Notes: generated by a model not told the origin, from the sequence alone. A stretch of 64,000 nt of DNA from Limnanthes douglasii subsp. nivea (GCA_036936605.1 JAUPFV010000005.1:188850958-188914957); one strand, 5' to 3'; shown: positions 45,637 through 56,339, numbered from the stretch's first letter. Made by a program: numbers and translations.

Positions 45637-45937
45637 TCAGATTGGAGATAACATATAAGGTTTTATCAAATCACCTACATTATATATAGTGTGGATGGTT
45701 TCTCTCTTGCGGAGAAGTTTTGTAGTTGGCAGTTGTTGAGTAAGGATAAGCGGATGGCATCCTGGTACGACGGTTTTGGCCAAGGCATCGGCGTCAGAAT
45801 TTTCCAAACGGGGTACCTGGTCGTATATCGCTTTGGTAACTTTAGATTCATATTCCTTGAGTACGGTGAAATAACTCAGAATTCCTTCTTGCTTAGTATC
45901 ATAAGTGATGTAGCCCAGAAAGTCCAAACAAAAGCCT
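45637..45937 (-). pseudogene. Second RNase H, distal part (Tat element 5)
   Basis: 45927-45637 reads YITYDTKQEGILSYFTVLKE, then IYDQVPRLENSDADALAK, the C-terminal half of the Tat extra RNase H. Its proximal half lies at 48204-48540, on the other side of the 45938-48203 insertion. Confidence 0.8.
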
Positions 45938-46275
45938 TGTTTATTTTATTTTATTTTATTCAAATATCTTATGTATTTAAATCAAATCTAGTTATATTAA
46001 GATTTGATTTGATTTGATTTTATTTTATTTTAAAATATTTATTTTATTTTATTTTAAAATATTTATTTTATTTCCTTGTATTATAATTTAGGGTTTTGAG
46101 AAACTCTTATATAAAGCTTTATATGCCTTAAGTTATTTTAAGTTTTTGGAATAATATATTTTTTATCTCTGAAAATTTCACTCTTTGTTGCCCTTAGATT
46201 AGGGTTTCATCATGTTACTCTTGAATTAGGGTTTCATCTATCGTTGATTCTTCTTTTATTTCCGCCGTGTCATCA
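45938..46275 (+). repeat. LTR of the chimeric insertion
   Basis: TGTTTATTTTATTT...GTGTCATCA. The left half is a TTTTA/TTTGA low-complexity array. CTTATATAAAGC (46108-46119) is a TATA-like site. Two copies of GAATTAGGGTTTCATC/GATTAGGGTTTCATC are present at about 46196-46240. The PBS follows directly. Confidence 0.65.
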
Positions 46276-46277
46276 GT

Positions 46278-46290
46278 TTGGTATCAGACC
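46278..46290 (+). promoter_or_regulatory. PBS, initiator-Met tRNA type
   Basis: TTGGTATCAGACC, a close match to the TGGTATCAGAGCC complement of plant initiator Met-tRNA. Two bases separate it from the LTR CA. Confidence 0.75.
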
Positions 46291-46685
46291 CCAGCAATTC
46301 CTGCTACGCAGATACAGGAATCATGTTCCGGGTACCTCTTGATTTGAAGGCTAGAATAGAGAACGACATCTTCCAGTCTACCTGTACAATTGGAGGAAGA
46401 ATTTTCAAATTTGTCATCGATTCAGCTATCTACGAGAATTTGATTTCAGAGGAGGCTGTTCAAAAACAGGCGTTGAAGACTGAAACTCTTCCATACCCGT
46501 ACATACTGTCAAGACTGATAGAGTACTACACTGAGGTAACCGTATCTAAACGCTGTCAAATTCTATTTTCCGTTGGTAATTACAAATATACAGCATGGTG
46601 TGACGTAGTTCCCATGGACGTTTGCCATCTAGTTTTAGGACGTCCATGGCGATTTAATAGAAATCTACTAACGATAGTAGAATGA
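46278..46685 (+). pseudogene. Gypsy protease-like ORF in the chimeric insertion
   Basis: 135 codons open. The central part reads STCTIGGRIFKFVIDSAIYE, then TVSKRCQILFSVGN, CDVVPMDVCHLVLGRPW and FNRN. This is the retroviral-type aspartic protease region of chromovirus/Athila-like gypsy elements. The DSG/DTG active site has become DSA, so it is catalytically doubtful. Its position directly after the PBS is odd, because gag should come first; a 5' internal deletion is likely. Confidence 0.75.
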
Positions 46686-47274
46686 ATCGATACAGTTTGT
46701 GAAAGATGGTTACAAGTTTATATTGGTTCCATCTAGAGTAGTGTCTCCACAACCACCACTAGTTAAGGAGCTTCATGCTCACGTTGCACCAGCTACTGAT
46801 CTTAGCTGTGATGTTAACTGTGTCTGAGCTCGTGTTTGACAAACCGATCTACAAAAAGTATGATGATGAGGTCGAGGAGAAGATCGTTGATGATAAGAAA
46901 TCAAAAACCTCAGAAAAATTCGAACTGTCAAAACCAGTTTTTTGGTCAAAAAAATAAATTCGAAACCAAAAATTTCATCGGTAGACAAAAATTCATCTCC
47001 AAAGATCAAATTAGTGAATAAAAACCGTATTATTCAATATGCCCGATATAATTTAAAGTCACAAACACAAATTAATGTTAAAGATACATGCGGTGAAAAT
47101 AATGATTTATTTGGAGATCCTTTACCATTGTCTTTGCCGCCACCCAAGCCTCCCAAAGTTGGATGAACTGAAGCTCAAGCTGGTACTACAGATGTTGAAA
47201 AACCAAAAAATAAAGAACATACTACGGATTCTGAAAAACAGAAAAATAAAGAACAAATTCTTACGGGGATCTAT

Positions 47275-47512
47275 ATGTAAAATAGAAAGGTTTTCAGTGG
47301 CTGTCATTGGAGAAATTGACGGGGAAGGACGCGTTGCGCTCGAGGTGGCTCAAAATTTGGGAGAGAACACTGTTAGGACAATTGTTATGGAGTTGATACA
47401 GAAGGTGCACAGTACTAATCCTGAGAAGGTGTTCGATGTAGTTCCTGAGAATAAGTTTTCGTCAGATGTCACTTTAACACCAATCACTATTAGCTTTCAA
47501 ATTAGTATTTAA
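47275..47512 (+). pseudogene. Possible captured ATP synthase beta-subunit fragment
   Basis: The frame reads VAVIGEIDGEGRVALEV, then [38 protein letters not shown] is a hallmark of the F1 ATP synthase beta N-terminal domain, and about 13 of 20 positions agree. The match is short, and sequence on both sides does not continue as beta subunit, so it would be a small exon fragment. Chance similarity cannot be excluded. Confidence 0.4.
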
Positions 47513-47543
47513 ACTTATCGAGAATGAGCACCAAACTTTTCTC

Positions 47544-48203
47544 TTGAATGTTAGAGATTGCAATAGTGCTACAATCTATGCTAATGCAATAATGTATGCT
47601 GGAAAAATTGTATATACATTCCTGAGGGAGAATATGGACCGGTTATGCAAGGCAATCAATTGGACTAAATTCAGTGCCACTACTAGACTAGGTGTTATTC
47701 AAAAGGAATGCCCGCAACAGGGAAGATCGACATCGATGGCGCCATACTTGCCCCAAGGTGCTACCATTGTCTCTAAAAGCTCTCTAAATAAAATTGTTGC
47801 ATCAAAATTTGTGCTACCATTTTCTTCCGGGTTTCTCAACATAATCAAATTCCTTGAAACTCATTGGGTTCTCCTTTGCAATGATATTTGAACCAGTAGT
47901 ATCGACGCCCATATCAAAGAAGAAACAATGCATAATGCAGTCATGCAAATCCTTAACCCAAATCCAGAGCTTGCGAATTTTATTAAAGCAGAGGTGCAAT
48001 TTAGAAACAAGAAGCTGGCTGGTGTACATTCTGATAATGCAGCTGCTCTTGCTACTGTGGCAGCTAGTCAAAATGAAGATATATGGAAGCTGCTTGACCG
48101 GCTGCTAGTGATGCTTCAAATGTGGCATTACAAGCAAAACAGAAGGTTGATGAAGTATTAGCACCAAACATAACTCTACTTCGAGATGGAGAATATGTGT
48201 CCT
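47544..48203 (+). pseudogene. Unrecognised coding remnant at the right end of the insertion
   Basis: 47544-47891 and 47928-48161 are open but in different frames. The second reads ILNPNPELANFIKAEVQFRN, then LAGVHSDNAAALATVAAS. It appears to continue after a +1 shift near 48105 as SNVALQAKQKVDEVLAPN and LLRDGEYVS-stop at 48203-48205. The helical, Ala-rich composition looks like real protein. I do not recognise the family. Confidence 0.4.
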
Positions 48204-48540
48204 AGCTTGATTGATAACCAGTTGTGAGTCGGAACAAACACGAAGAATATGAGCCCCACATATTAGTGATAGATTCATGCCACAAATCACTACCTCATAA
48301 TCTGTAGTGCTATTAGTTACCGAAAAGTTGAAATGGATTGCTTGGCGGAATTCTTCTTTTTAGGTAATTTAAATATTATCCATGGATTTCCACAGAAGGT
48401 GCTCGAGGCCCTATCGGCTTCGACAATCCATTCCATATGCTCGATCACAGGTGATGTGTCATTTGGGAGAGATGTCTTGCATGGCGAGGAAAATTCAGTG
48501 ATAAATCATCCACGAACTATCTCTTAATAGCATTACTTGG
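48204..48540 (-). pseudogene. Second RNase H, proximal part (Tat element 5)
   Basis: Minus-strand frames give DYEVVICGMNLSLICGAHIL and RVCSDSQLVINQ, the N-EYE and SDSQLV motifs of the Tat extra RNase H. The domain breaks off at 48204 and resumes at 45937. Confidence 0.78.
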
Positions 48541-48659
48541 TTCGAACTTAATTTCATATTCCCCAACTTCGATGCTCCATTTAGTGGACCTGTCAGATGC
48601 ATCAAGTTCTTGTAATACAGGTTTGAGGGGGAACGATGTACTGACAGTGATTGTGTATC

Positions 48660-49650
48660 TTTAAAAGTGTGGGCGCATCTTCTATGATGTTATTACTAGA
48701 CCCAGTGCGAGCTTCTTCAAGTTAAAGTACCGCGTCCCGGCATCAACCATCGTCTTACTGGTGTAATAGGTCAGTCGATGAACACCGGCCAGCTCCCAAA
48801 CCAGGACTGCACTAACAGAGAAAGGTGATACAGATAAATATAATAATAGTGGCTCACCGACCACCGAGGCAGACAGTAATTTTGTCGATGTGAGGCAGTT
48901 TTTTAATTCCTCAAAAGCGTTGTTACACTCATATTTCCATACGAACGTTTTAGCCCCTAAGTGGATTTCGAAGAAAGGACGGCTTTTATCTGAGGCTCTG
49001 GAAATGAAGCGAGACAATGCTGTTAGACGTCTCGTCAAACATTGGACCTCCTTGACATTCCTTGGTGCTTTATTTGTATAACTGATTGTAAATGGGTAGG
49101 GTCAGCTTTGATACCCCTTTCACTGACTACATAACCGAAGAATTTTCCCTTTCGTACGTCAGAAGTGCATTTCACCTGGTTCAGCTTCAAATTAAATTGT
49201 CATAGTAGGTCAAACACGGTTTGAAGCATTTGTAGTTTCTTGTTAGCCGTGTACGTTTTGGACGATCATGTCATCGATATACGCCTCTATATGTTTCCCC
49301 AAGTACTCGCTAAAGATGTGATTCGCCATACGTTGGTATGTGGAGCCCGTATTATTTAAACCAAACGACGTCACAGTATAATAGGTACAGGTCGCGCTCT
49401 GTTTGAAATTTCGTGTGCTTCTCATCTGACGGCTTGAGGAGAATATGATTATAGCCTAAGTATGCATCCATAAAAGAAAGGAATTTGACCATTGAAGCTG
49501 AATCCACCAATTGATCAATACAAGATAGGGGGAAGGCATCCTTTGGATTTCCTCCTCCAGCTGCGAGCAATCATCAGTCGCGTGTGCATGGTCGTTGTCG
49601 TAGGATAAAAAATGTATGGTCGATCGCTTGTAGTTGAGGGCGAACATGAT
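48660..49650 (-). pseudogene. pol: RT and RNase H of Tat element 5
   Basis: 49570-49352 reads NPKDAFPLSCIDQLVDS, then KFLSFMDAYLGYNHI (RT palm). 49425-49243 holds the catalytic EAYIDDMIVQNV. 49038-48682 is connection and RNase H (IHLGAKTFVWKYECNNAFEE, then LTYYTSKTMVDAGTRYFNL). RT starts abruptly: gag's metal-binding tail (DCSQLEEEI) is fused to NPKDAF at about 49555. The protease and RT N-terminus are therefore deleted. Further stops present. Confidence 0.85.
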
Positions 49651-51028
49651 ACGTGGAGACTAATATCGCACTCAATCCTTAGTCCTATCGTATATGGCGG
49701 AGATGGTTTCCGTCAATGGAGTAAATTGTCGGGTTGAGTTCTCATAAGTCATAGGACGTTGATTATTAGTGGCCCTCAGTGTCTATCGGCGGGGGCCCTT
49801 GATTTTTTCAATCAAAATTACCCTTTTGGGTTCTAGTATGGCTCTTTTGAGGGAGGTTTTTTTCATCGCATCGTCCATCATGATAAATTTTTCAGGTCGA
49901 GAAATGGGATCTCCTCTCTTATCGGATGGAAATCTTACCAGATCGACGTACAACTCGCCCTACCTGCCGAGCCCTCTCTTTAACGAGGCAACGACCATGT
50001 TATCTGCCAAATAAGGTAATATGTTCATGGTACGGACGAACCGCTTGACGTAACTTTTCAATGACTCGCCTCTTCTTTGTAAAAGGTCCACGATGGAGTC
50101 TGCGTCTAGCCTCAACTCCTTGTTGCCGACGAATATGTTTCAAAATGCACTCCACAATCCTGCAAAGTTGTGGTCCATGATATTAACTTCGAGTGTCATT
50201 AATAGAACCCGGCAGAACATGGCGTCATTTGGATTGAACACCATTATCATGTTTATAAACTGCTTCAAATGCCTCTCTGGGTCACATGTACTATCGTAGG
50301 CCTCTAAGTAGAAAATATTAAACTTTCAAGGGATTTCAGAGGGAAGTATTTTCTTTCTAGGAATGAAGATCCCTTGAGGATGTGTGTCGCCATTGTTGAA
50401 CGTATCTGATCATACTGCTCGGCCACATCTTCCTTGGTTCTTTTGAGGGATTCTCGCTTCTCCTCCCGATGGTTCTCTTTCTCTTTCACATGTTCCTGAC
50501 TCCTGCTTTCTTCGGTCCCCTCAACGTACTTTATTAGTTTGGAAGATCCCTCTCTTCTAGCTACCCGACTACCTTCGACCCACGACCATGGTCGAACTTT
50601 ACCTCTGTCATGGATTTTGGCTGTCAACGCATGGATACGGCCTACATCTACGCCTACGTTGTTTTGGCGGCCTGATCCTTGGCCTCTTAATTGAGAGAGG
50701 CCCTTGGTTTACCCTGCTGCATGGATTGGTTCTGCTGCTCCAATCTCTTAACTTTCATGGCATTATCGGGGTTATTGGCTCCCATAGGTGGATCATCTAC
50801 TTCTACAATAATTTCCGCCACGATTGGGGCAACCGGGGGATCAACCGGTGTGGGGAGGGTGCCCACTGGGTCATTTAACGCTCCTAGAGGGTGATCTTCC
50901 TAGACGTTCACATTTGGTTGTGGGACATTACTTGGTCTGTCAGCTTATTCTATTATTGAAGTCTGGTTCACCATCACGGTATATCTCTCAAAAGACTCTC
51001 TTTCATTCCCGGATCTTGTCACTACCAT
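49555..51028 (-). pseudogene. gag: gag of Tat element 5
   Basis: Likely start ATG at 51028 (MVVTRSGNERESFERYTVM). A helical charged segment follows (50627-50304: EESRSQEHVKEKENHREEKR). Broken frames then give SIVDLLQRRGESLKSYVKRF, NILPYLADNMVVASLKRGLG and finally LSYDNDHAHATDDCSQLEEE at about 49600-49560. These are the linker and metal-binding parts of Tat gag. The central capsid motif is damaged. Confidence 0.78.
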
Positions 51029-51070
51029 TGGTTTCTAACACAGATTTGTATTCTGTACAGATTTTCTCAT

Positions 51071-51085
51071 AGACAACACCAAATT
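51071..51085 (-). promoter_or_regulatory. PBS of Tat element 5, CpG-decayed
   Basis: On the minus strand TTTGGTGTTGTCTATG follows the LTR CA. Tat elements often have TGGCGCCGTCTGTGGGG here. The differences are C-to-T and G-to-A changes, mainly at CpG, as expected from cytosine methylation. Confidence 0.6.
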
Positions 51086-51700
51086 TGTTAAAGGAAAATC
51101 TAATAAATACTTGCCAAGATAGTGATTTTTATTGATTCGAGAAGATAAGTCCAATTATATACGATGTTTATCCTATTTATACTATTACACAATAGTTACA
51201 ATTAATCATTTATTATGTGATCACGCTATTCTCGTACATAGACAGTTATCAATGATAATGATCCTAAAATCATGACCATTACTATAAGTCTTTCTTGTAC
51301 TTAATAACGGTTTATGCCCAATTCTATTATCATGTCTGCTTAATACTGCCTTGATTGGGCTAAGACTAATCGATGCCTCGTGCTCGATTTATTTATTGAT
51401 GGAATGATCGTCAATTATGCTTTCTTTGTTTGTATGGTTTATCATCATCTCGATTAGTCTAATTCGATCGCTAATGTCGTTATAGGGGCCTCTACTCGGT
51501 TGTCATAAAGGTTTCAGAGTCAATACCCCTTGATTTGATCTCGGTTCTTTTTCTTTAATTGCTCTTCTTATTCACATCTTTCCTAGTGGTCTTGATGCTA
51601 GTGTTATCGACCTCACCACTCGCGAATATGCGCAATGAGCTTGCAATGAGGTTGTGCGATGTCCGATGATTACTAGTTGTTATTCATTGTATTTCATAAG
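51086..51700 (-). repeat. 5' LTR of Tat element 5
   Basis: Starts (plus view) TGTTAAAGGAAAATC next to the PBS complement. Shares AGGAAAATCTAATAAAT--TTGCCAAG and CCTATTTATACT with 37639-38340. The outer end is unclear, between about 51686 and 51732. Confidence 0.62.
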
Positions 51701-51757
51701 AACTACGAGGGGCTTAAATGTAATAGAACAAAGGTCATATGTGATAACTTGTATATC

Positions 51758-51991
51758 TGTTGGATGATTTTTAGACTATTTGTAAAAAAAGGGTTGAAAC
51801 ACAATTAACCCATTTATATAACTGAATCGGTTATACAAGTCTTTGTGCTTATAAATAAAGGTAGAAGACAGTGAATAAAGGGTTACACTTTCTGATTAAA
51901 CAAGATTTAGTTTCTCTTTTCTCTTTTCTCCATCTACAAACTTAATACTTTATTTACTCTTTCTCTCTCAAGAAACCAGATTTATACTTCA
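51758..51991 (+). repeat. 5' LTR of copia element
   Basis: 234 bp, TGTTGG start and CA end. CTTATAAATAAAGG TATA-like site at about 51850. CT-rich (TTTCTCTTTTCTC...) before the end, typical of copia R/U5. Confidence 0.6.
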
Positions 51992-52564
51992 TAGTATTAA
52001 AGCATAAATAAATCTTAAAAAGATATAGAAAACTGATGATCGTGATAGATTGGTGACAAAACCGTTTTGGGATACAATATCGATGAAGAAGTCCAAAACA
52101 CTTTACTTGGAACCGGTTAAATTAATTTCAACACACACAAGGTGAAGTTTCTCCACATTGGTTAGTCATTGAAAAATCCAATACAGTAATATATAAATAT
52201 GGATATCTCTCTAGTAATAATAAAAACAATTAATAAGTAAATATTGATTTATCTCAACTAGTAATAGATTTTTTTCTTTTGAACAAAAATAAATTTATTG
52301 TCATCATGTATTAAAATAGATAATATCATTCTAATAAGTTTGATTTAAGTTTATATTTGTAGAACAAAATATTAAAAAAAACAATAGTAGTTCTTATGTC
52401 GAGAAAATTTAAATTGATTCTGCATCCTAATTAGTAAAAAATGGCGGAAATACACAAAAAAGGGAAAATAAAAATAATAGTTTACTCTTTTAGTAAGCAA
52501 CCATTTTTACGTGGTCGATTAATAAATAGCTTTGAATTTATTTAATACTTTTTCTTTGTCTTTT

Positions 52565-52975
52565 ACCATACATTGTCGACCTCGTCGTTTCGCCAATGCT
52601 TGAAGGACCTTGTGGTCGGTAGAGGCTTCCGCTCGGTTTCTTCTACGCTCGGATTCGTTTGTATATGCTCTGTGCAATTTGGCTTGACCTAGATATTAAT
52701 TAGGTCAGGCTTCAAGCTGAGCGAGGCCATATGTTAGGTTTGTTTCGGCTCGACTCTTATCTTCGATCGGGCTCTTTTAGTTATTCCATTTGACGTCGGT
52801 TTGGTTTACTCTTTGCAGAGTGATTGGTAGCGCTTTTGTAAAAGCCTCTACTCGGTTAGGCCGAGCCGATGACCCTCGGTATCTTTCCTTTACTAATTTA
52901 TCTTATTCACATCTTGTCATATCGGTACTGATATCACCTATCTCATCATTGACCTCATTTTAATAAGGTTATATT
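52565..52975 (-). repeat. Tat LTR fragment inside the copia element
   Basis: Shares GCCTCTACTCGGTT, TCTTATTCACATCTT and GACCTCA in the same order with the element 5 LTR (51490-51630), and the GCTCGG word cluster with 37955-38095. GC content is high compared with its flanks. It may be a solo or truncated LTR. Confidence 0.6.
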
Positions 52976-53529
52976 AAAATGGAATTGAAGGACTAAACTT
53001 ACATTATTTACAATATAATCCTTATATTACAAATGTTCTCTAAAACTTATATTACATGTTATTTAAGGACTAAACTTACATTATTTATAATTTAATCCTT
53101 ATATTTATATTATTTAATCCTCAAAATCCTACTTCCATATCAAACACAATACATAATCTATGTTCATATAAATAATCAAAATTACAATATTAATTTCCGA
53201 TAAGAAAAAAATAAGCATAGCAGAAAGTACTTACCACGATTTATCTTATAATAATATATACATTGACATAGATTCGGTCTTCAGGAACTCGTTTAACATC
53301 GATCAAAGATATCACATATTTAACGGAACCAATAACAAAACCGATGGAATAAGATAATAGATTTTTTTTTACAAAGAGTATAAGACAATGGATTATAAGA
53401 ATTATAGGAAGCAAGTAGCGATAGATTAAAAAATATATGGATGACTATTAAAAACAGTAATGGCAACATATTATAATATGAACTGTGAAAAATTATTATC
53501 AGTTTAGGATTTGTAACCAGTTACTTTGG

Positions 53530-54900
53530 GAAGAACATAATTAGTTGCTTTGGTTAAAGTTTGGAAGCTTTTGTATAAGGTGAAGAAACTATTTATGCGA
53601 GAGTTATATCATCCAAGATTACGACTGTTCAAGGAGAAAACTATTAGCCAAGCCAAGCAGGTTAATTTACCATTAAGCTTAGGCAAAGAGACACACTTGA
53701 GATTGTGGTGGAACCACCTGGATAAGAACCTGCTAATGAATTAAAGGTATCTGAGCCATCAAATACACTTGGATGAGAGAGGGCTATGGATGTGAAAGGC
53801 AGTGAAACTTAGCATGGCTACCAGATAGCAAGAGACAAGACCATAAGAGTCATCCAAGCTTATTAAAGGTACATGCATGTCTAACTGACATATTTTACAT
53901 TGGGTACAACATCTAAAGTGATTTACTATGAACCTGATTACTTCAAACGGGTAAGGAAAATTTAGGATAAAGCCAAGTATCTTGTTGCAATTGAAAAAGG
54001 AAATTAGTTTTCTTCAAAATAATAACACATATGATCTGGTAATCAAATCTGAATGTCAGATATTGATTTATGCAAGCATATTTTAAAAAACAATAGCGAA
54101 ATTCTTTGGTTTAAAGTGGCTCGGTACAAAGTCAGACTAAATAGAGGATTCACTCGGCAAGAAGATGTAAATTATAACGAGATCTTGTTTCTCTTAGTGA
54201 AACATAGTTTAGTCATGACCTTTCTTTTAATGACTGCCAAGTTTGATATAAAGTTGGACCAAATTGACGTCAAGACTACATGAGAGAATTAAAGATACCA
54301 TCTGCATTAAGCAACTTTAAAGATTTGTAGACATGGAAAGAAGTGACCATGTATGTCTCTTGAACATAGCATTGTACAGTTTGAAGCAATCTCTAAGCTA
54401 GTATAAATGTTTTGATAATTTCATGGCGAATAGTGTTTTGATAATAACATATGTTTTTATGTGAACCAGACTGGTTCTTCCAATATATATATACTGTTTT
54501 ATGTAGATGATATGTTGATTGTGAGAAAAAATAACGAATAAATTAAGTCATTGAAAGTAATATTGAAGAGAAAGTTTAAGATGAATGACCTTTGTTCAGC
54601 CAATACTATTTTTTGAATGCAGATAAATAGGAATAAACAGGGGGGAACATGTTTATACTAAGGTAGGTTATCTTGGAAAGAGGCTTGACATGTTTGGTAT
54701 GATATAGATGAAATTAGTCACATGTCCCATTGCTCAACACGTTATACTAAAATATTTAAAGGTAAGGTGTGGAGATATAAAAAATGGAAGACATTCTTTA
54801 TTCCAACGTAATGGGAAATATATTTTATGACATGCTATGTAGTAGGACTAATTTGGCTTATACTTCGACTTTGGTGAGTAAAATCATGTTTATGCCCTCA
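53530..54900 (+). pseudogene. pol: Copia integrase tail and reverse transcriptase
   Basis: Broken frames give LQNNNTYDLV, then (54053-54283) WFKVARYKVRLNRGFTRQED and FDIKLDQIDVKTT, the start of copia RT. LYSLKQSLS follows at about 54375, and the catalytic LFYVDDMLIV at 54494-54523 (YVDD 54500-54511). Pieces of the RT thumb are visible to about 54760. Upstream 53550-53744 is open but only weakly like the integrase C-terminus. Stops throughout. Confidence 0.8.
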
Positions 54901-54939
54901 TATGAACATTAGAAGACTCTAACTTGGTTCTAAGGTAAA

Positions 54940-55330
54940 TCAAGAGATCTACTAGCCCGGGGCTGATGTACTGGAATATGTTGAGGATTTTATTGAGTCT
55001 AACTGTGCTGGTTATGTAGAAACTATGAAATCTTTCACTCGTTATGTGTTTGTGCTGTTCAGAAGTGTTGTGAGTTGAAAAACTAATCCTAAATATGTAA
55101 CAACATTTTACTCCATTGAAACTAAATATATTGTTATTACCAAAACAATAAAGGAAGCTATGTGGTTATAAATAATGTCGAGGGAGCTTAGGGTGTAGCA
55201 GAAAATTCTAACGGTTTATTATGATAATCAAAATCAAATTCAAGAAATCAGATGTTTCATGAATGTACTAAACACATTGATACTAACTCTATTTTTTAAG
55301 AAGTATGATTAATAATAGAGAGATTGCACT
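54940..55330 (+). pseudogene. Copia RNase H remnant
   Basis: Reads NCAGYVETMKSFTRYVFVL, then TNPKYVTTFYSIETKYIVI and TKTIKEAMWL. These correspond to the copia RNase H blocks ending STTEAEY and EAIWL. The catalytic Glu of TEAEY appears as IETKY. Followed by a degraded HIDTRYHFIRE-like stretch at 55260-55340. Confidence 0.78.
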
Positions 55331-55507
55331 AGAAAAAGATTCATATGGATGACAGTTAACGTATGTATTTACTAAACTGATATCAACGAGCATGTTCAAG
55401 CATTACTTCAACTTCTTCATATTTGAAGCATCTAAGGCCTTTTAAGGGGACAAGTAGAGCCACAACTGTATTTTATCTTTTGAGAAATCAAAACCAAGGC
55501 GGAGAAT

Positions 55508-55981
55508 TATGGAAGTATGGTTCTGATTTGGTCGAGAAAAGCATAATTGGTTGATTGTTTCGATCATGTATGATTAGGCGTTGTCGAAGCATTTGATGAG
55601 GCTTAAAATATTCATCAAATATGCTAAAAAAATTAGATCTTAAGGATAAAAATAAAGTAAGTTAGAGAGAGGAGAGAGTTTTTCTAAAAAGATATAATAA
55701 TTTAATAGACGTAATTGAGGAAAAAGGAGAGAGATCCCCATTTTGGGGTCATACTCGTGTGTGTATATATATATCAAATAAAAGGTATATACGTATAAAA
55801 ACCAACACCCTTATTTGTAGGTGTATTGATATAAAATATCATTATTCGAATATTATATACTTGATATAATCTTATCAGGACCCCCCCCCCCCCTACTCCT
55901 TAAGTTGGATTATAATGAAACTAAAAGACTAAACAAATATTGAATATAATATAAGAATAGTATAATCTTCAACACCTTGTC
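55508..55981. other. Copia 3' flank with poly-C and TA tracts
   Basis: No gene. Contains GTGTGTATATATATAT (about 55758-55774) and a run of about 14 C (55881-55894). A 3' LTR may be present but is not recognisable. Confidence 0.45.
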
Positions 55982-56316
55982 AAAATCAATCATCTTTATG
56001 ATCATGTCAAAATTAGTTATCTTTAGCACCTCGTCAAAATCAGTTTTGTCAAAATCACTCATCTTTAGTACCTCGTTAAGTCAGTCTCTTCATGATCTCA
56101 TTAGTACAATTCGTTTTCAACAACTCGTTAAAATCAATCATCTTTCAGAGTTCTTTAATATCATTCATCTTTGGCATCTCGTCCAACTCAGTCAACTTCA
56201 AGACCGCGTTAAAATCAGTCATATTCAGCACCTCGTTAAAATCAGTCATCTTCAGCAGCTCATCAAAATCAGTTATCTTCAAGACTTCATTAAAATCAAT
56301 CATCTTCAGCAAAGTC
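55982..56316. repeat. 27-bp minisatellite, about 13 units
   Basis: Unit AAAATCAGTCATCTTCAGCA + CCTCGTT, diverged in the first half and nearly exact in the last four copies (56209-56316). 27 is a multiple of three, so two plus-strand frames stay open for 120 and 76 codons (repeat ISHLQQLVK, or SVIFSTSLK). I regard the ORFs as by-products of the repeat. Confidence 0.88.
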
Positions 56317-56339
56317 AAATGAGTCCTTATAGTAGATAA

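Larger units (their letters stand above)
45938..48203 (+). mobile_element. Chimeric insertion with a single LTR inside Tat element 5
   Basis: The RNase H reading frame of element 5 is split here and can be read across when this block is skipped. The flanks AGCCT (45933-45937) and AGCTT (48204-48208) look like a 5-bp duplication with one change. The left part is LTR-like (45938-46275) and followed by an initiator-Met-type PBS and a gypsy protease of a different lineage from Tat. The rest encodes protein-like sequence not typical of retrotransposons. No second LTR is visible on the right, where the block ends at a TAG stop. Confidence 0.65.
37639..51700 (-). mobile_element. Tat element 5, minus strand, with LTRs at both ends
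   Basis: Read on the minus strand: 5' LTR (from about 51700 to 51086), PBS, gag, RT, RNase H, second RNase H, integrase, 49-bp tandem array, antisense ORF (plus strand), PPT and 3' LTR (38340-37639). The LTR ends match clearly in the R/U5 part: AGGAAAAT-TAA-AAAT--TGCCAAG is shared by 37645 and 51092. It contains a SINE (39170) and a chimeric one-LTR insertion (45938-48203). Protease and RT N-terminus are deleted. The outer end near 51700 is approximate. Confidence 0.78.
51758..55507 (+). mobile_element. Decayed Ty1/copia retrotransposon
   Basis: 5' LTR 51758-51991 (TGTTGGATG...ATACTTCA), a PBS-like TAGTATTAAAGCA (TGGTATCAGAGCA with three transitions), then badly decayed internal sequence. 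RT and RNase H remain readable (53930-55330). A gypsy LTR fragment (52565-52975) is inserted. The sequence after CCAAGGCGGAGAATTATGGAA (55497) could be a 3' LTR but cannot be matched convincingly to the 5' one. Confidence 0.7.

Noticed and set aside
55982..56339. 120-codon protein gene
   Set aside because: The frame is open only because the minisatellite period is a multiple of three; two different frames are open at once.
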